Notes under the pieces: model-generated
What the model was told of the DNA's origin: nothing
What the model saw: only the letters and a program-made list of their open reading frames with translations
Databases searched by the model: none
Part shown: positions 25,718 to 35,233 of the stretch, one piece after another
How the letters are laid out: the number at the start of each line of letters is the position of its first letter
Numbering within the stretch: the stretch's first letter is position 1
Program-made: the position numbers and the translations under genes
Source of the DNA: Pseudogemmobacter sp044142105
GTDB taxonomy: Bacteria; Pseudomonadota; Alphaproteobacteria; Rhodobacterales; Rhodobacteraceae
Direction: 5' to 3'
Length of the DNA: 64,000 nucleotides
Assembly: GCF_044142105.1 (NCBI RefSeq)
Contig: NZ_JBGTYM010000013.1
Location: 40,919 to 104,918, forward strand

Positions 25718-28700
25718 ATGCATGTGGTCTTTCGCGAAAGCCATGGTCTGGAAGCGGCGGAAACGCCCTTCGACCCCGGGCAGGACCCGGGCGACCTGGT
25801 GGTGCTGTCCTTTTCCGACAGCGACCTTGGCGCTTTCGCGGCGGGCTGGCACCGGGCAGCGGGCCAACTGCCCTCGACCCGGTTGCAGAACATCGTCGCG
25901 CTGAAACATCCCGTTTCGATCGACACCTATGTCGAGCGCACGCTGTCGGGCGCCAAGGCGATCCTGATCCGCCTGATCGGGGGCGAGGCCTATTGGCCCT
26001 ATGGCATCGCGTCGATCCGCGATCTGGCGCAAAGGCAGGGCATCGCGCTGGCCGTGCTGCCCGCCGACGGGCGGCCCGATCCGGCGCTGGATGCGGCGTC
26101 CACCCTGCCGGTCTCGACACTGCGGCGGCTGGCCGAGCTGTGCGATGCCGGGGGCGCGGTGGCGGCGCAGGCGGCCTTGGCGCAGCTTGCCCTGGCGGCG
26201 GGGCTCTATGCCCCTCCAGTGCCGGGGCTGAAGCGGGTGCCGGATTTCGGCTTCTACGACCCGGCGCGGGGCGTGATCTCTGCACCGCCTGCGGGCGATC
26301 TGGTTCTGGTCAGCTTTTACCGCAGCTACCTGACCGCCGCCGACACCGATCCTGTCGATGCCCTGATCCACGAATTGCGCGCCCGGGGCTTCGCCGCCTG
26401 CGGCGTCTTCGCGCCCTCGCTGAAAGCCCCCGGCTTTGCCGACTGGCTTGGCGCGCAGCTTCCCTGCCCGCCTGTCGCCATCATCAATGCCACGGCTTTT
26501 TCCGCCAAGGATGATGCCGGCGCGACCCCGTTTGACGCTTTCGACGCCCCCGTCTTCCAAGTCGCCCTTTCCACCGCCCAGCGCCGTGACTGGCAGATCT
26601 CGGATCGCGGCCTTTCGCCCGCCGATCTGGCCATGCATGTCGTCCTGCCCGAGGTCGACGGGCGGCTTTTCGCGGGGCTGGTGTCCTTCAAGGCGCCGGG
26701 CCGCCGCGACCCCGACCTGCAATTCGCCCGCTTCGCCCATGGCGCCGATCCGGCCCGGGTCAGGGCAGCCGTCGCCCGCATCGCCGCCTGGCATCTCCTG
26801 GCCAGCACCCCCATCGCCCGGCGCCGTTTTGCCCTGATCCTGTCAACCTATCCCGGCCGGGTGCATCAGATGGCCCATGCGGTGGGACTTGACGCCCTCG
26901 CCTCTTCCGAGGCGCTGCTGGCCGATCTGGCCGCCGAGGGCTATGATCTGCCCGCGCCACCGCTCCTTGCGCCGCGGTTGCAGGCGGAGACGCTGGATTG
27001 GCCGCTGGCCGACTATCTTGCCGCGCTGCAAACCCTGCCTGACGCCCTGCGGCAAGAGCTGACAGATGCCTGGGGCATGGCCCAAGACGATCCGGCCTGC
27101 CGCGACGGCGCCTTCCATTTTCCCGCGCTTCACCATGGCGCAGCGCTGATCGCGCTTCAGCCCGAGCGCGGCAGCGCGATGGATCGCGACGGCGATTATC
27201 ACGACCTCAGCCGCACGCCCCGCCATGCCTATGTGGCCTTCTATCTCTGGCTGCGGGCGCAGGGTATTCATGCCCTGATCCATATGGGCGCGCATGGCAC
27301 GCTGGAATGGCTGCCGGGCAAGGCCGTCGCCCTGTCGGATACCTGCTGGCCCGAGGCGCTGACCGGCGCGCTGCCGGTGATCTATCCCTTCATCGTCAAC
27401 GACCCCGGTGAGGCGGCGCAGGCCAAGCGCCGCATCGGCGCGCTGACACTGGGCCATCTGCCGCCGCCCCTGGCCACCGCTGCCCTGCCCGAGGGGCTTC
27501 TCCGCCTTGAGCGGCTTTTGGACGAATATTCAACCGCCGACGGGCTTGACCCTTCGCGCCGCGACCGCCTGATCGCCGCCATTAGGGGAGAGGCGCAGGC
27601 TGCAGGCGTCGAAGCTGACCTTGGCCTGCCGCAAGGCGCCAGCGCCGCCGAGGCGGTGACGCGGATCGACCGTTTCGTCTGCGACATCAAGGAAAGCCAA
27701 TATGGCGAGGGGCTGCATGTTCTTGGTCGGGGCGCCTGCGGGACCGAAGAGCGCGCGGGGCTTCTGGCGGCACTGGCAGGCCGCCGTGTCGCGCCCGGCC
27801 CCTCTGGCTCGCCCGCCCGCGGACGCAGCGATGTGCTTCCCACCGGCCGCAACCTCTTTTCCGTCGATCCCCGTGCCGTGCCCTCGCGCGCCGCCCACGC
27901 CCAGGGGGTGAAGCTCGCCGAAGAACTTCTGCGCAAGCATCTTCAGGATCAGGGCGATTGGCCGCGCGGGCTGGTGGTCGATCTCTGGGGCAGCGCCACG
28001 ATGCGCACGGCGGGCGAAGATTTCGCCATGGCGCTGCATCTGGCGGGCCTCGCGCCAGTCTGGGATGAAGGTTCTGGCCGGGTCTCGGGCATCGAGGTCA
28101 CCCCCCTTGCCCTGCTGGGCCGCCCCCGCATCGACGTGACCCTGCGGGTCTCGGGCCTGTTCCGCGATGTATTTCCCGGTCTTGCAACACTCTTCGAGAC
28201 CGGCACCGCCGCCCTTGCCGCCCGCAATGAGCCGCCCGAGGACAACCCCTACCGCGCCGGTGAGGCCCGTGTCTTTGGCCCGCGCCCCGGCCAATACGGG
28301 CTTGGCATGGGTGTGGCGATGGACAGTTTCACGCCCGAGGCCCGCGTTGAAGCGGGCGAGGCCTGGCTTGCCGCGTCAAGCTGGGCGATCGGCGTCGACG
28401 GCAGCGCGCGCGCCGATCGCGCGGGGCTTGAGGCGCGGCTGCGCGGGGCCGACGCATTCGTCCATTCGCAGGACCTTGCCGAAAGCGACCTTCTGCTTGC
28501 CGCCGACTATGCCGCGCATGAGGCGGGCTTCGCCGCCGCGCTGGCCCGCCTTGGGACCGCTGCCCCCGCGCTCTACCATCTGGATGCCACGCAGCCTGAC
28601 CGCCCCCGCGCCCGCACCCTGACCGAAGAAATCGCCCGCGTGACCCGTGCCCGCGCCGCCAATCCGGCCTGGGCGGATGGGATGCTGGCCCATGGCTTCC

Positions 28701-28948
28701 GGGGGGCTGCGGAGATCGCTGCCACGCTCGACCACATGGCCGCCTTCGCCCATCTGGCCGGTGTTGTGCCACCGCATCTGTTTGACCTCTATCACGACGC
28801 CACCCTGGGCCGCCCCGAGATCGCTGCCTTCATGGCGCGCGAGAATCCGGCCGCGCTGGCGGCACTGCGCGATCTGTTTCAGCGCCTGCATGACGCGGGT
28901 CTCTGGGTCACAAGGCGCAATTCCATTGCGGCGGGGTTGGCGGGATGA
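25718..28948 (+). CDS. cobN: Aerobic cobaltochelatase large subunit CobN
   Basis: 1076 residues, rather short for CobN but within the range of alphaproteobacterial forms. Blocks HMGAHGTLEWLPGKAVALSD (split: HMGAHGTLEWLPGK), YPFIVNDPGEAAQAKRR and NLFSVDPRAVPSRAA are characteristic of CobN/BchH-type chelatase large subunits. With CobS and CobT it inserts Co2+ into hydrogenobyrinic acid a,c-diamide using ATP. cobS and cobT are not in this window. Its stop overlaps the cobG start by 4 bases (ATGA). Confidence 0.94.
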   Translation: MHVVFRESHGLEAAETPFDPGQDPGDLVVLSFSDSDLGAFAAGWHRAAGQLPSTRLQNIVALKHPVSIDTYVERTLSGAKAILIRLIGGEAYWPYGIASIRDLAQRQGIALAVLPADGRPDPALDAASTLPVSTLRRLAELCDAGGAVAAQAALAQLALAAGLYAPPVPGLKRVPDFGFYDPARGVISAPPAGDLVLVSFYRSYLTAADTDPVDALIHELRARGFAACGVFAPSLKAPGFADWLGAQLPCPPVAIINATAFSAKDDAGATPFDAFDAPVFQVALSTAQRRDWQISDRGLSPADLAMHVVLPEVDGRLFAGLVSFKAPGRRDPDLQFARFAHGADPARVRAAVARIAAWHLLASTPIARRRFALILSTYPGRVHQMAHAVGLDALASSEALLADLAAEGYDLPAPPLLAPRLQAETLDWPLADYLAALQTLPDALRQELTDAWGMAQDDPACRDGAFHFPALHHGAALIALQPERGSAMDRDGDYHDLSRTPRHAYVAFYLWLRAQGIHALIHMGAHGTLEWLPGKAVALSDTCWPEALTGALPVIYPFIVNDPGEAAQAKRRIGALTLGHLPPPLATAALPEGLLRLERLLDEYSTADGLDPSRRDRLIAAIRGEAQAAGVEADLGLPQGASAAEAVTRIDRFVCDIKESQYGEGLHVLGRGACGTEERAGLLAALAGRRVAPGPSGSPARGRSDVLPTGRNLFSVDPRAVPSRAAHAQGVKLAEELLRKHLQDQGDWPRGLVVDLWGSATMRTAGEDFAMALHLAGLAPVWDEGSGRVSGIEVTPLALLGRPRIDVTLRVSGLFRDVFPGLATLFETGTAALAARNEPPEDNPYRAGEARVFGPRPGQYGLGMGVAMDSFTPEARVEAGEAWLAASSWAIGVDGSARADRAGLEARLRGADAFVHSQDLAESDLLLAADYAAHEAGFAAALARLGTAAPALYHLDATQPDRPRARTLTEEIARVTRARAANPAWADGMLAHGFRGAAEIAATLDHMAAFAHLAGVVPPHLFDLYHDATLGRPEIAAFMARENPAALAALRDLFQRLHDAGLWVTRRNSIAAGLAG

Positions 28949-30081
28949 CCGGCTTTGCCATCCAGGGCTGGTGCCCCGGCGCGCTGCGCCCGATGCTGTC
29001 GGGCGACGGGCTGGTCGTGCGCCTGCGCCCGCCCGCCGGGCGGCTGTCGCCGCCGCAGGCCCGTGCCATTGCCGCAGCGGCCACAGCCCATGGCAACGGG
29101 CTGATCGACCTCTCCGCCCGTGGCAATCTACAGCTGCGCGGCGTGACCGAGGTCAGCCACCCCGCCTTGATCGCGGACCTGCGCGCCTTGGACCTGATCG
29201 ACGCCAACCCGCAGGCCGAGGCGGCGCGCAACCTGCTTGTCACCCCCTTCGCCGATGCCCGGACCGAGGCGCTGGCCGAAGCCCTGTCGCGCGCCCTGAT
29301 CGCGGGCCCGGTCCTGCCGTCGAAATTCGGCGTCGTCCTCGACACCGGGCCCGCGCCTCTGATGCAGGATATTGCGGGCGACATCCGACTTGAGCGCGAC
29401 GCCATGGGCAGGCTTCTGCTGCGCTGCGACGGGCTGCCGCTTGGCGCCCCGGTCAGCGCATCCGACGTACCGATGCTGGCCCTACGCCTTGCCGCATGGT
29501 TCCTTGCCGCAGGCGGGGTGCAGGACGGGCGCGGGCGAATGGCCGCGCTGATCGCCTCGGGCGCGCAGCCCGATGGCGCGCTGTCCCCAAGCACCCCCCC
29601 GGCCCCGGCCCAGCCTGCCCCTGGCCCCGGCCTGCATCCGCAGGGCGCGCTGGTCGGCTTCGAATTCGGCCAGCTGACCGCCGCCCAGCTGGCCAGCCTT
29701 TCCGCCCTGGGCCCCCTGCGCCTGACCCCCTGGCGGATGCTGCTGGTCGAGGGGCTGACCGCCCTTCCTGCCCTGCCCGGCCTGATCCTGCGCGCCGACG
29801 ATCCGCTGCGTCGGGTCGAGGCCTGCCCCGGCGCGCCCGCCTGTCTTCAGGGCCGCGCCGCCACCCGTCCGCTGGCCCGCCGCCTTGCCGCGCAGGTGCC
29901 GCCGGGTCGCCGCCTGCACGTTTCGGGCTGTGCCAAAGGCTGTGCCCATCCGGTCCCCGCCGATCTGGTGCTGGTGGCCAGCGACAGGGGCTTTGACCTG
30001 ATCCACCAAGGCCGCGCCGGGGATGCCCCGCAACGCCGCGACCTCTCTGCAACCGATATCGACCTCAAGGGGCTTTTCTGA
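28945..30081 (+). CDS. cobG: Precorrin-3B synthase
   Basis: 378 residues of the nitrite/sulfite-reductase fold. The 4Fe-4S ligands C-x5-C (CPGAPAC) and C-x3-C (CAKGC) are present near residues 293-333. The enzyme uses O2 to hydroxylate C20 of precorrin-3A and form a gamma-lactone; its presence marks the oxygen-dependent pathway. It overlaps cobN and cobH by ATGA-type junctions (the stop and the next ATG share base 30081). Confidence 0.9.
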   Translation: MTGFAIQGWCPGALRPMLSGDGLVVRLRPPAGRLSPPQARAIAAAATAHGNGLIDLSARGNLQLRGVTEVSHPALIADLRALDLIDANPQAEAARNLLVTPFADARTEALAEALSRALIAGPVLPSKFGVVLDTGPAPLMQDIAGDIRLERDAMGRLLLRCDGLPLGAPVSASDVPMLALRLAAWFLAAGGVQDGRGRMAALIASGAQPDGALSPSTPPAPAQPAPGPGLHPQGALVGFEFGQLTAAQLASLSALGPLRLTPWRMLLVEGLTALPALPGLILRADDPLRRVEACPGAPACLQGRAATRPLARRLAAQVPPGRRLHVSGCAKGCAHPVPADLVLVASDRGFDLIHQGRAGDAPQRRDLSATDIDLKGLF

Positions 30082-30710
30082 TGCCTTATGCCTATGAAAC
30101 CGACGGGGCGCGGATCTATGAGCAATCCTTCGCCACGATCCGGGCCGAGGCCGATCTGGCCCGCTTCACCCCGGAAGAAGAGGTCGTCGCCGTCCGCATG
30201 ATCCATGCCGCGGGCATGGTTGGGCTGGAACGCCATATCCGCTTCGCCCCCGGCATGGCCCTGACCGCCCGCGCCGCGCTGGAAGGCGGCGCCCCCATCC
30301 TCTGCGATGCCCGCATGGTCAGCGAGGGCATCACCCGCCCCCGCCTGCCCGCCGGGAACCGGGTAATCTGCACCCTGCACGATCCCGGCGCGGCGGAACT
30401 TGCGGCCCGGATCGGCAATACCCGGTCCGCCGCCGCGGTCGAGCTGTGGCGCCCGCATCTGCAGGGTGCAGTGGTCGCCATCGGCAATGCGCCCACCGCG
30501 CTGTTCCACCTTCTGAACATGCTGGAAGACCCCGCCTGTCCCCGCCCCGCCGCCGTCATCGGCTGCCCGGTCGGCTTCATCGGCGCCGCCGAATCCAAGG
30601 CCGCGCTGGCCGACGCCGATCCCCTGCCCTGGCTCATCGTCGAGGGTCGCCTCGGCGGCTCGGCCATCACCGTCGCCGCGGTCAACGCCTTGGCCAGCCG
30701 GAAGGAGTGA
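30081..30710 (+). CDS. cobH: Precorrin-8X methylmutase
   Basis: 209 residues, full family length. The motif RMIHAAGMVGLERHI holds the catalytic His (around residue 44), and IGCPVGFIGAAESK is the C-terminal signature. It moves the C11 methyl group to C12, turning precorrin-8X into hydrogenobyrinic acid. Two bases separate it from cobI. Confidence 0.94.
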   Translation: MPYAYETDGARIYEQSFATIRAEADLARFTPEEEVVAVRMIHAAGMVGLERHIRFAPGMALTARAALEGGAPILCDARMVSEGITRPRLPAGNRVICTLHDPGAAELAARIGNTRSAAAVELWRPHLQGAVVAIGNAPTALFHLLNMLEDPACPRPAAVIGCPVGFIGAAESKAALADADPLPWLIVEGRLGGSAITVAAVNALASRKE

Positions 30711-30712
30711 AC

Positions 30713-31453
30713 ATGTCGCGCCTCATCTGCGCGGGCCTTGGCCCCGGCGATCCCGATCTGATCTCGGTGCGGTCGGACAGGGTGATCCGCGCCGCGCGCC
30801 ACATTGCCTATTTCCGCAAGGCGGGCCGCGCCGGCCAGGCCCGCCGCATCGTCGAGGGGATGCTGGCGCCGGGCGTCACCGAACATGCGATGGAATATCC
30901 CGTCACCACCGAGCTTCCCTTTGACAGCCCCGACTACAACCGCCTTCTGTCAGCCTTCTACGACAGTTGGGCCGCCCGCCTTCAGGCGCTGGTGCAGGGC
31001 GGAGCCGAAGTCGTGGTGCTGTGCGAGGGCGATCCCTTCTTCTACGGTTCTTTCATGCACCTCTATGTCCGGCTCAGGGATCAGATCCCGGTCGAGGTGA
31101 TCCCCGGCATCCCCGGCATGGTCGGCTGCTGGACCGCCACCGGCCAGCCTGTCACCTGGGGCGACGATGTGCTGACCGTGCTGATGGCGACCCTGCCCGA
31201 GGAAGAGCTGGTCGCCCATATGCGCCGTGCCGATGCGCTGGCGATCATGAAGACCGGGCGGAACCTGCCGCGCGTGCGCCGGGCGCTGGCGGCGGCGGGG
31301 CGGCTGGGCGATGCCTGGCTTGTGGAACGCGGCACCATGCCCGGGCAAAGACTGGCCAGGCTGGTCGAGGTGGATGCTGCCGATTGCCCCTATTTCGCGA
31401 TCGTGCTGGTGCATGGTCATGGCCGCCGCCCGGTGGCGGAGGCTGCAGAATGA
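30713..31453 (+). CDS. cobI: Precorrin-2 C20-methyltransferase
   Basis: 246 residues of the SAM-dependent tetrapyrrole methylase fold: GLGPGDPDLISVRS at the N-terminus, VLCEGDPFFYGSF and EVIPGIPGMVGC. It methylates C20 of precorrin-2 to give precorrin-3A. The start ATG at 30713 follows a GAAGGAG ribosome site in the end of cobH. Its stop overlaps the cobJ start (ATGA). Confidence 0.94.
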   Translation: MSRLICAGLGPGDPDLISVRSDRVIRAARHIAYFRKAGRAGQARRIVEGMLAPGVTEHAMEYPVTTELPFDSPDYNRLLSAFYDSWAARLQALVQGGAEVVVLCEGDPFFYGSFMHLYVRLRDQIPVEVIPGIPGMVGCWTATGQPVTWGDDVLTVLMATLPEEELVAHMRRADALAIMKTGRNLPRVRRALAAAGRLGDAWLVERGTMPGQRLARLVEVDAADCPYFAIVLVHGHGRRPVAEAAE

Positions 31454-32187
31454 CCGGCTGGGTCATCGTGGCAGGGCTTGGCCCCGGCGCCGAAGACCTG
31501 GTGACGCCAGAGGTCTCGACCGTGCTGGCACTGGCCACGGATGTGGTCGGCTATATTCCCTATGTCGCCCGCATCGCGCCGCGGACGGGCCTGACCCTGC
31601 ACCCCTCCGACAACCGGGTCGAGCTGGACCGCGCCCATGCCGCGCTTGAGATGGCGGCGGCGGGCAGACGGGTGGTCGTGGTCTCGTCGGGCGATCCCGG
31701 CGTCTTCGGCATGGCCTCGGCCTTGTTCGAGGCGCTTGAGACTGCGCCGCAGCATCAGGGGTTGGAGATCCGCATCCTGCCCGGCATCACCGCCATGCTT
31801 GCCGCCGCCGCCCGGGCGGGCGCGCCGCTTGGCCATGACTTCTGCGCCATCAACCTGTCGGACAATCTGAAACCATTTGCCGAGGTCGAGCGCCGGTTGC
31901 GCCATGCCGCGCGCGGCGGCTTTGCCATGGCCTTCTACAACCCGCGCTCAAAATCGCGCCCCCTGCAATTCGCCCGCGTGCTGGAAATTCTGCGCGAGGA
32001 ATGCGAGCCCGGGCGCCTGATCACCTTCGCCCGCGCCGTCAGCACACCCGAAGAAGTGCTGACAACCGTGGCCCTGTCCGACGCGATGCCGGAAATGGCC
32101 GACATGCGGACAGTGGTGCTGGTCGGAAACGAGGCGACACGGCGCGTCGGGCGCTGGGTCTATACCCCTCGCTCGGTCCCGGCATGA
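31450..32187 (+). CDS. cobJ: Precorrin-3B C17-methyltransferase
   Basis: 245 residues. Tetrapyrrole methylase fold with GLGPGAEDLVTPE, VSSGDPGVFGMAS, ILPGITAMLAAAARAGAPLGHDF and FYNPRSKSRP. It methylates C17 and contracts the ring, giving precorrin-4. The 3-prime end overlaps the 3-prime end of the inverted cobK gene by 28 bases. Confidence 0.94.
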   Translation: MTGWVIVAGLGPGAEDLVTPEVSTVLALATDVVGYIPYVARIAPRTGLTLHPSDNRVELDRAHAALEMAAAGRRVVVVSSGDPGVFGMASALFEALETAPQHQGLEIRILPGITAMLAAAARAGAPLGHDFCAINLSDNLKPFAEVERRLRHAARGGFAMAFYNPRSKSRPLQFARVLEILREECEPGRLITFARAVSTPEEVLTTVALSDAMPEMADMRTVVLVGNEATRRVGRWVYTPRSVPA

Positions 32188-32912
32188 GAAAGCCAGTCAA
32201 TCACCTCGGCCACGCTTGCCACCTCGCTGCGCGGCGGCAGGGTCGGCCGGTCGATCAGGATCACTGGCAAGCCCAGCGCGCGGGCTGCGATCAGCTTGGC
32301 TTCGGCGCCAAGGCCTCCGGCATTCTTGGCGACAAGATGGGTGATCCGATGGCCGATCATAAGCGCCTTGTCGCCCTCGGCATCGAAAGGCCCCCGTGCG
32401 ATCACGACGCTTGCATGCGGCAGGGGCAAGGGCGCTTCGGGCGGATCGACAAGGCGCAACAGGTACTGGTGCTGCGACTTCAACGCGAAGGGCAGCAGGC
32501 CCTGCTTGCCGGTGGCCAGAAAGACGCGGGCGGGCGCATCGGGCAGCGCCGCGACAGCGGCCGCCGTGTCGGCGACGCGGGTCCAGCGGTCGCCGTCCTG
32601 AGCGGTCCAGGCCGGGCGCTGCAGGGCGATCAGCGGCGTCCCCGTCTCGGCACAGGCGGCGACGGCATTGGCGCTGATCTGCGCGGCGAAAGGGTGGGTC
32701 GCATCGACCAGATGGGTGAAGCCCCCCTCGCGCAGCGCCTTGGCCATAGCCTCGGCCCCGCCAAAGCCGCCGATGCGCGTCGGCAAGGGCTGGGCGATCG
32801 GCGCGCCGGTGCGACCTGCATAGGAAAAGACCGCCGCGATCCCCGCCTGCGCAAGGGCCTGCGCCAGAAGGCTGGCTTCGGTCGTGCCGCCCAGAAGAAG
32901 GACGCGGGTCAT
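32160..32912 (-). CDS. cobK: Precorrin-6A reductase (inverted in the operon)
   Basis: 250 residues. N-terminal Rossmann-type LLLGGTTEASLLAQAL, HLVDATHPFAAQISANA (substrate-binding signature), VFLATGKQGLLPF, and a C-terminal VAKNAGGLGAEAKL block. It reduces precorrin-6A with NADPH. It is the only gene of the core operon on the minus strand, wedged tail-to-tail with cobJ and head-to-head with cobL. Its ATG (32912-32910) and the ATG of cobL (32911-32913) share two bases in CATG. No clear ribosome site precedes this ATG; an in-frame ATG at 32936 is an alternative. Confidence 0.92.
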   Translation of the reverse strand: MTRVLLLGGTTEASLLAQALAQAGIAAVFSYAGRTGAPIAQPLPTRIGGFGGAEAMAKALREGGFTHLVDATHPFAAQISANAVAACAETGTPLIALQRPAWTAQDGDRWTRVADTAAAVAALPDAPARVFLATGKQGLLPFALKSQHQYLLRLVDPPEAPLPLPHASVVIARGPFDAEGDKALMIGHRITHLVAKNAGGLGAEAKLIAARALGLPVILIDRPTLPPRSEVASVAEVIDWLSHAGTERGV

Positions 32913-34089
32913 GGGTGAAGCTTGGCTTTCGATCATCGGTCTGGGGGAAGATGGACCGGCGGGCCTGTCAAGCACAAGTCGCGCCGCGCTGGCCGGGGCC
33001 GAACTGGTCTTCGGCGCGCCCCGTCATCTGGCCCTGGCGCAAGCGGGGGATCGCGGGCGCGACTGGCCCGTGCCCTTCGACCTTGCCCCCCTGCTTGCCT
33101 GCCGGGGCCGCCGCGTGGCGATGCTGGTTTCCGGCGATCCCTTCTGGTTCGGCGCGGGCGGGTCGGTCGCGGCGCATCTTTCGCCTTCGGAATGGCAGAG
33201 CTTCCCGGTGGCCGGAACCTTCTCGCTTGTCGCCGCGCGGTTGGGCTGGCGGCTTGAGGACACGCTCTGCCTTGGCCTTCATGCCGCGCCCTTCGCCCGG
33301 CTGCGCCCGCTTCTGGCGCGCGGCACAAGGGCGATCTGCACCCTGCGCGACGGCGCGGCGGTGGCCGAACTTGCCGCCTGGCTGGCCGCCAACGGCTTTG
33401 CCGAAGCTCGCATCACGGTCTGCGAGGCGCTGGGTGGCCCGCGCGAGCGCCTGCGGCCCGGCGCCGGCTGGCCCGATATCGCCGCCCCGGTCGCCGTGGC
33501 GCTGGACGGGGCCGACCTGCCGCGCGGTGCGGGCCTGCCCCGCGCCTCGGCCCTGCCGGATGACATGTTCCGCCATGACGGCCAGATCACCAAACGCCCG
33601 GTGCGGGCCCTGACACTTTCGGCCCTTGCCCCGCGTCCGGGCGAGGTGCTGTGGGATATCGGCGGCGGGTCTGGCTCGATCTCGGTCGAATGGGCGCTGG
33701 CCGGGGGACGGGCCTTTGCGGTCGAGGCCCGCGCCGAGCGCGCCGCGAACATCCGCGCCAATGCCGAAGGTTTCGGCCTGTCGCACCGCATCACCGTGGT
33801 CGAAGGCCGCGCGCCCGACGCGCTTGCCGCCCTGCCTCCGCCCGATGCCACCTTCATCGGCGGCGGCGGCTCTGCCGCGCTGCATGACACGCTGTGGGGC
33901 CTTCTGCCGCCCGGCACCCGCCTTGTCGCCAATGGCGTCACGCTGGAAACCGAAGCCTTGCTCGCCAGCCTTCACGCCGCCCATGGCGGAAGCCTGATGC
34001 GGATCGACCTTGCCGAAGCGGCGCCTCTGGGCGGCTTTCGGGGCTGGCAGGCCGCAAGGCCCGTCGTGCAATGGAGCGTCACGCGATGA
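32911..34089 (+). CDS. cobL: Precorrin-6Y C5,15-methyltransferase (decarboxylating)
   Basis: 392 residues with two halves: an N-terminal tetrapyrrole methylase (CobE/CbiE part, 1-200; IIGLGEDGPAGLS, VSGDPFWFGAG) and a C-terminal class-I SAM methyltransferase (CbiT part, about 210-392; LWDIGGGSGSISVEWA, FIGGGGS). It methylates C5 and C15 and removes the acetate carboxyl at C12. A GAAGGA ribosome site lies 9 bases upstream. The stop overlaps the cobE start (ATGA). Confidence 0.94.
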   Translation: MGEAWLSIIGLGEDGPAGLSSTSRAALAGAELVFGAPRHLALAQAGDRGRDWPVPFDLAPLLACRGRRVAMLVSGDPFWFGAGGSVAAHLSPSEWQSFPVAGTFSLVAARLGWRLEDTLCLGLHAAPFARLRPLLARGTRAICTLRDGAAVAELAAWLAANGFAEARITVCEALGGPRERLRPGAGWPDIAAPVAVALDGADLPRGAGLPRASALPDDMFRHDGQITKRPVRALTLSALAPRPGEVLWDIGGGSGSISVEWALAGGRAFAVEARAERAANIRANAEGFGLSHRITVVEGRAPDALAALPPPDATFIGGGGSAALHDTLWGLLPPGTRLVANGVTLETEALLASLHAAHGGSLMRIDLAEAAPLGGFRGWQAARPVVQWSVTR

Positions 34090-34454
34090 GGGTGGCTGGC
34101 CTTGGCTTTCGCAAAGGCGTAAGCCTTGCCGCGCTCGAGGCGGCGCTTGCGGCCGTCGAGGCGCAGGGCGGCCGCGCCGAGGCGCTGGCGACCCTGCCCG
34201 CCAAGGCGGCCGACCCTACGCTGGCCGACCTCGCCCGCCGCACCGGATTGCAAATCCGTGCCGTCGAAGTGGCAGGCATTGCAACCCCCACCCGCTCGGC
34301 CCGGATCGAGGCGCTGCACGGCACCGGCTCGGTCGCCGAAGCGGCGGCTCTGGCCGCCGCCGGACCGGGCGCCACACTCAGCGTGACGCGGATTTCCGCG
34401 CCCGACGGCATGGCGACCTGCGCCATGGCCGCAACCCAAGGACCCCACCCATGA
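34086..34454 (+). CDS. cobE: Cobalamin biosynthesis protein CobE (CbiG C-terminal-like)
   Basis: 122 residues of the CobE/GbiG_C family: VAGLGFRKGVSLAALEAAL opening, a conserved TPTRSARIEALHGTGSVAEAAAL middle and VTRISAPDGMATCAMA end. The role is unsettled; in aerobic pathways it is needed for efficient corrin synthesis and may help ring opening or carrier functions. It overlaps both cobL and cobM by 4 bases. Confidence 0.88.
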   Translation: MRVAGLGFRKGVSLAALEAALAAVEAQGGRAEALATLPAKAADPTLADLARRTGLQIRAVEVAGIATPTRSARIEALHGTGSVAEAAALAAAGPGATLSVTRISAPDGMATCAMAATQGPHP

Positions 34455-35233
34455 CCGTCCATTTCATCGGCGCCGGCCCCGGCGCGCCCGACCTGATCAC
34501 GCTGCGGGGCCGCGACCTGATCGCCGACTGCCCCGTCTGTCTTTATGCCGGCAGCCTTGTGCCGCAGGCTCTGCTGGCCCATTGCCCGCCCGGCGCGAGG
34601 ATCGTGAACACCGCCCCGATGGACCTTGACGGGATCGTCGCCGAAATCTCTGCCGCCCATGCTGAAGGCAAGGATGTGGCGCGGCTGCATTCCGGCGACC
34701 TCTCGGTCTGGTCGGCGATGGGCGAACAGCTGCGCCGCCTGCGCGCGCTGGACATTCCCTTTGACATCACCCCCGGCGTTCCCGCCTTTGCGGCCGCAGC
34801 CGCCGCGCTTGAGGTCGAACTGACCCTGCCGGGCCTTGCACAGTCGGTCGTCCTGACGCGGACTTCGGGCCGCGCCTCGGCCATGCCCGAGAGCGAGACG
34901 CTCGAGAACTTCGCCCGCACCGGCGCGACGCTGGCGATCCATCTTTCTGTCCATGTCCTGGCCGATGTGCAGGCACGGCTTCTGCCCGCCTATGGGCCCG
35001 ATTGCCCGGTCGCGGTGGTCTTCCGTGCCTCCTGGCCCGACCAGCGCCTGCACCGCGCCACCCTCGCCACGATCGACCCGGCCATCGGCGCGGGCGAGCG
35101 CACGGCGCTGATCCTTGTCGGCCCCGCGCTGGCGGCGGAAGGTTTTGCCGAAAGCCGTCTTTACGCGGGCGATTACGACCGCCGCTACCGCCCGGTTGGG
35201 GCCGAGCCGCGCTTTCCGGCGGGAAGCGAATGA
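34451..35233 (+). CDS. cobM: Precorrin-4 C11-methyltransferase
   Basis: 260 residues. Tetrapyrrole methylase signatures FIGAGPGAPDLITLRG, CLYAGSLVPQALL, RLHSGDLSVWSAMGEQ and TPGVPAFAAAAAAL. It methylates C11 of precorrin-4. The ATG lies within the last codons of cobE and its TGA overlaps the ATG of cobB, so this stretch is translationally coupled. Confidence 0.94.
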   Translation: MTVHFIGAGPGAPDLITLRGRDLIADCPVCLYAGSLVPQALLAHCPPGARIVNTAPMDLDGIVAEISAAHAEGKDVARLHSGDLSVWSAMGEQLRRLRALDIPFDITPGVPAFAAAAAALEVELTLPGLAQSVVLTRTSGRASAMPESETLENFARTGATLAIHLSVHVLADVQARLLPAYGPDCPVAVVFRASWPDQRLHRATLATIDPAIGAGERTALILVGPALAAEGFAESRLYAGDYDRRYRPVGAEPRFPAGSE

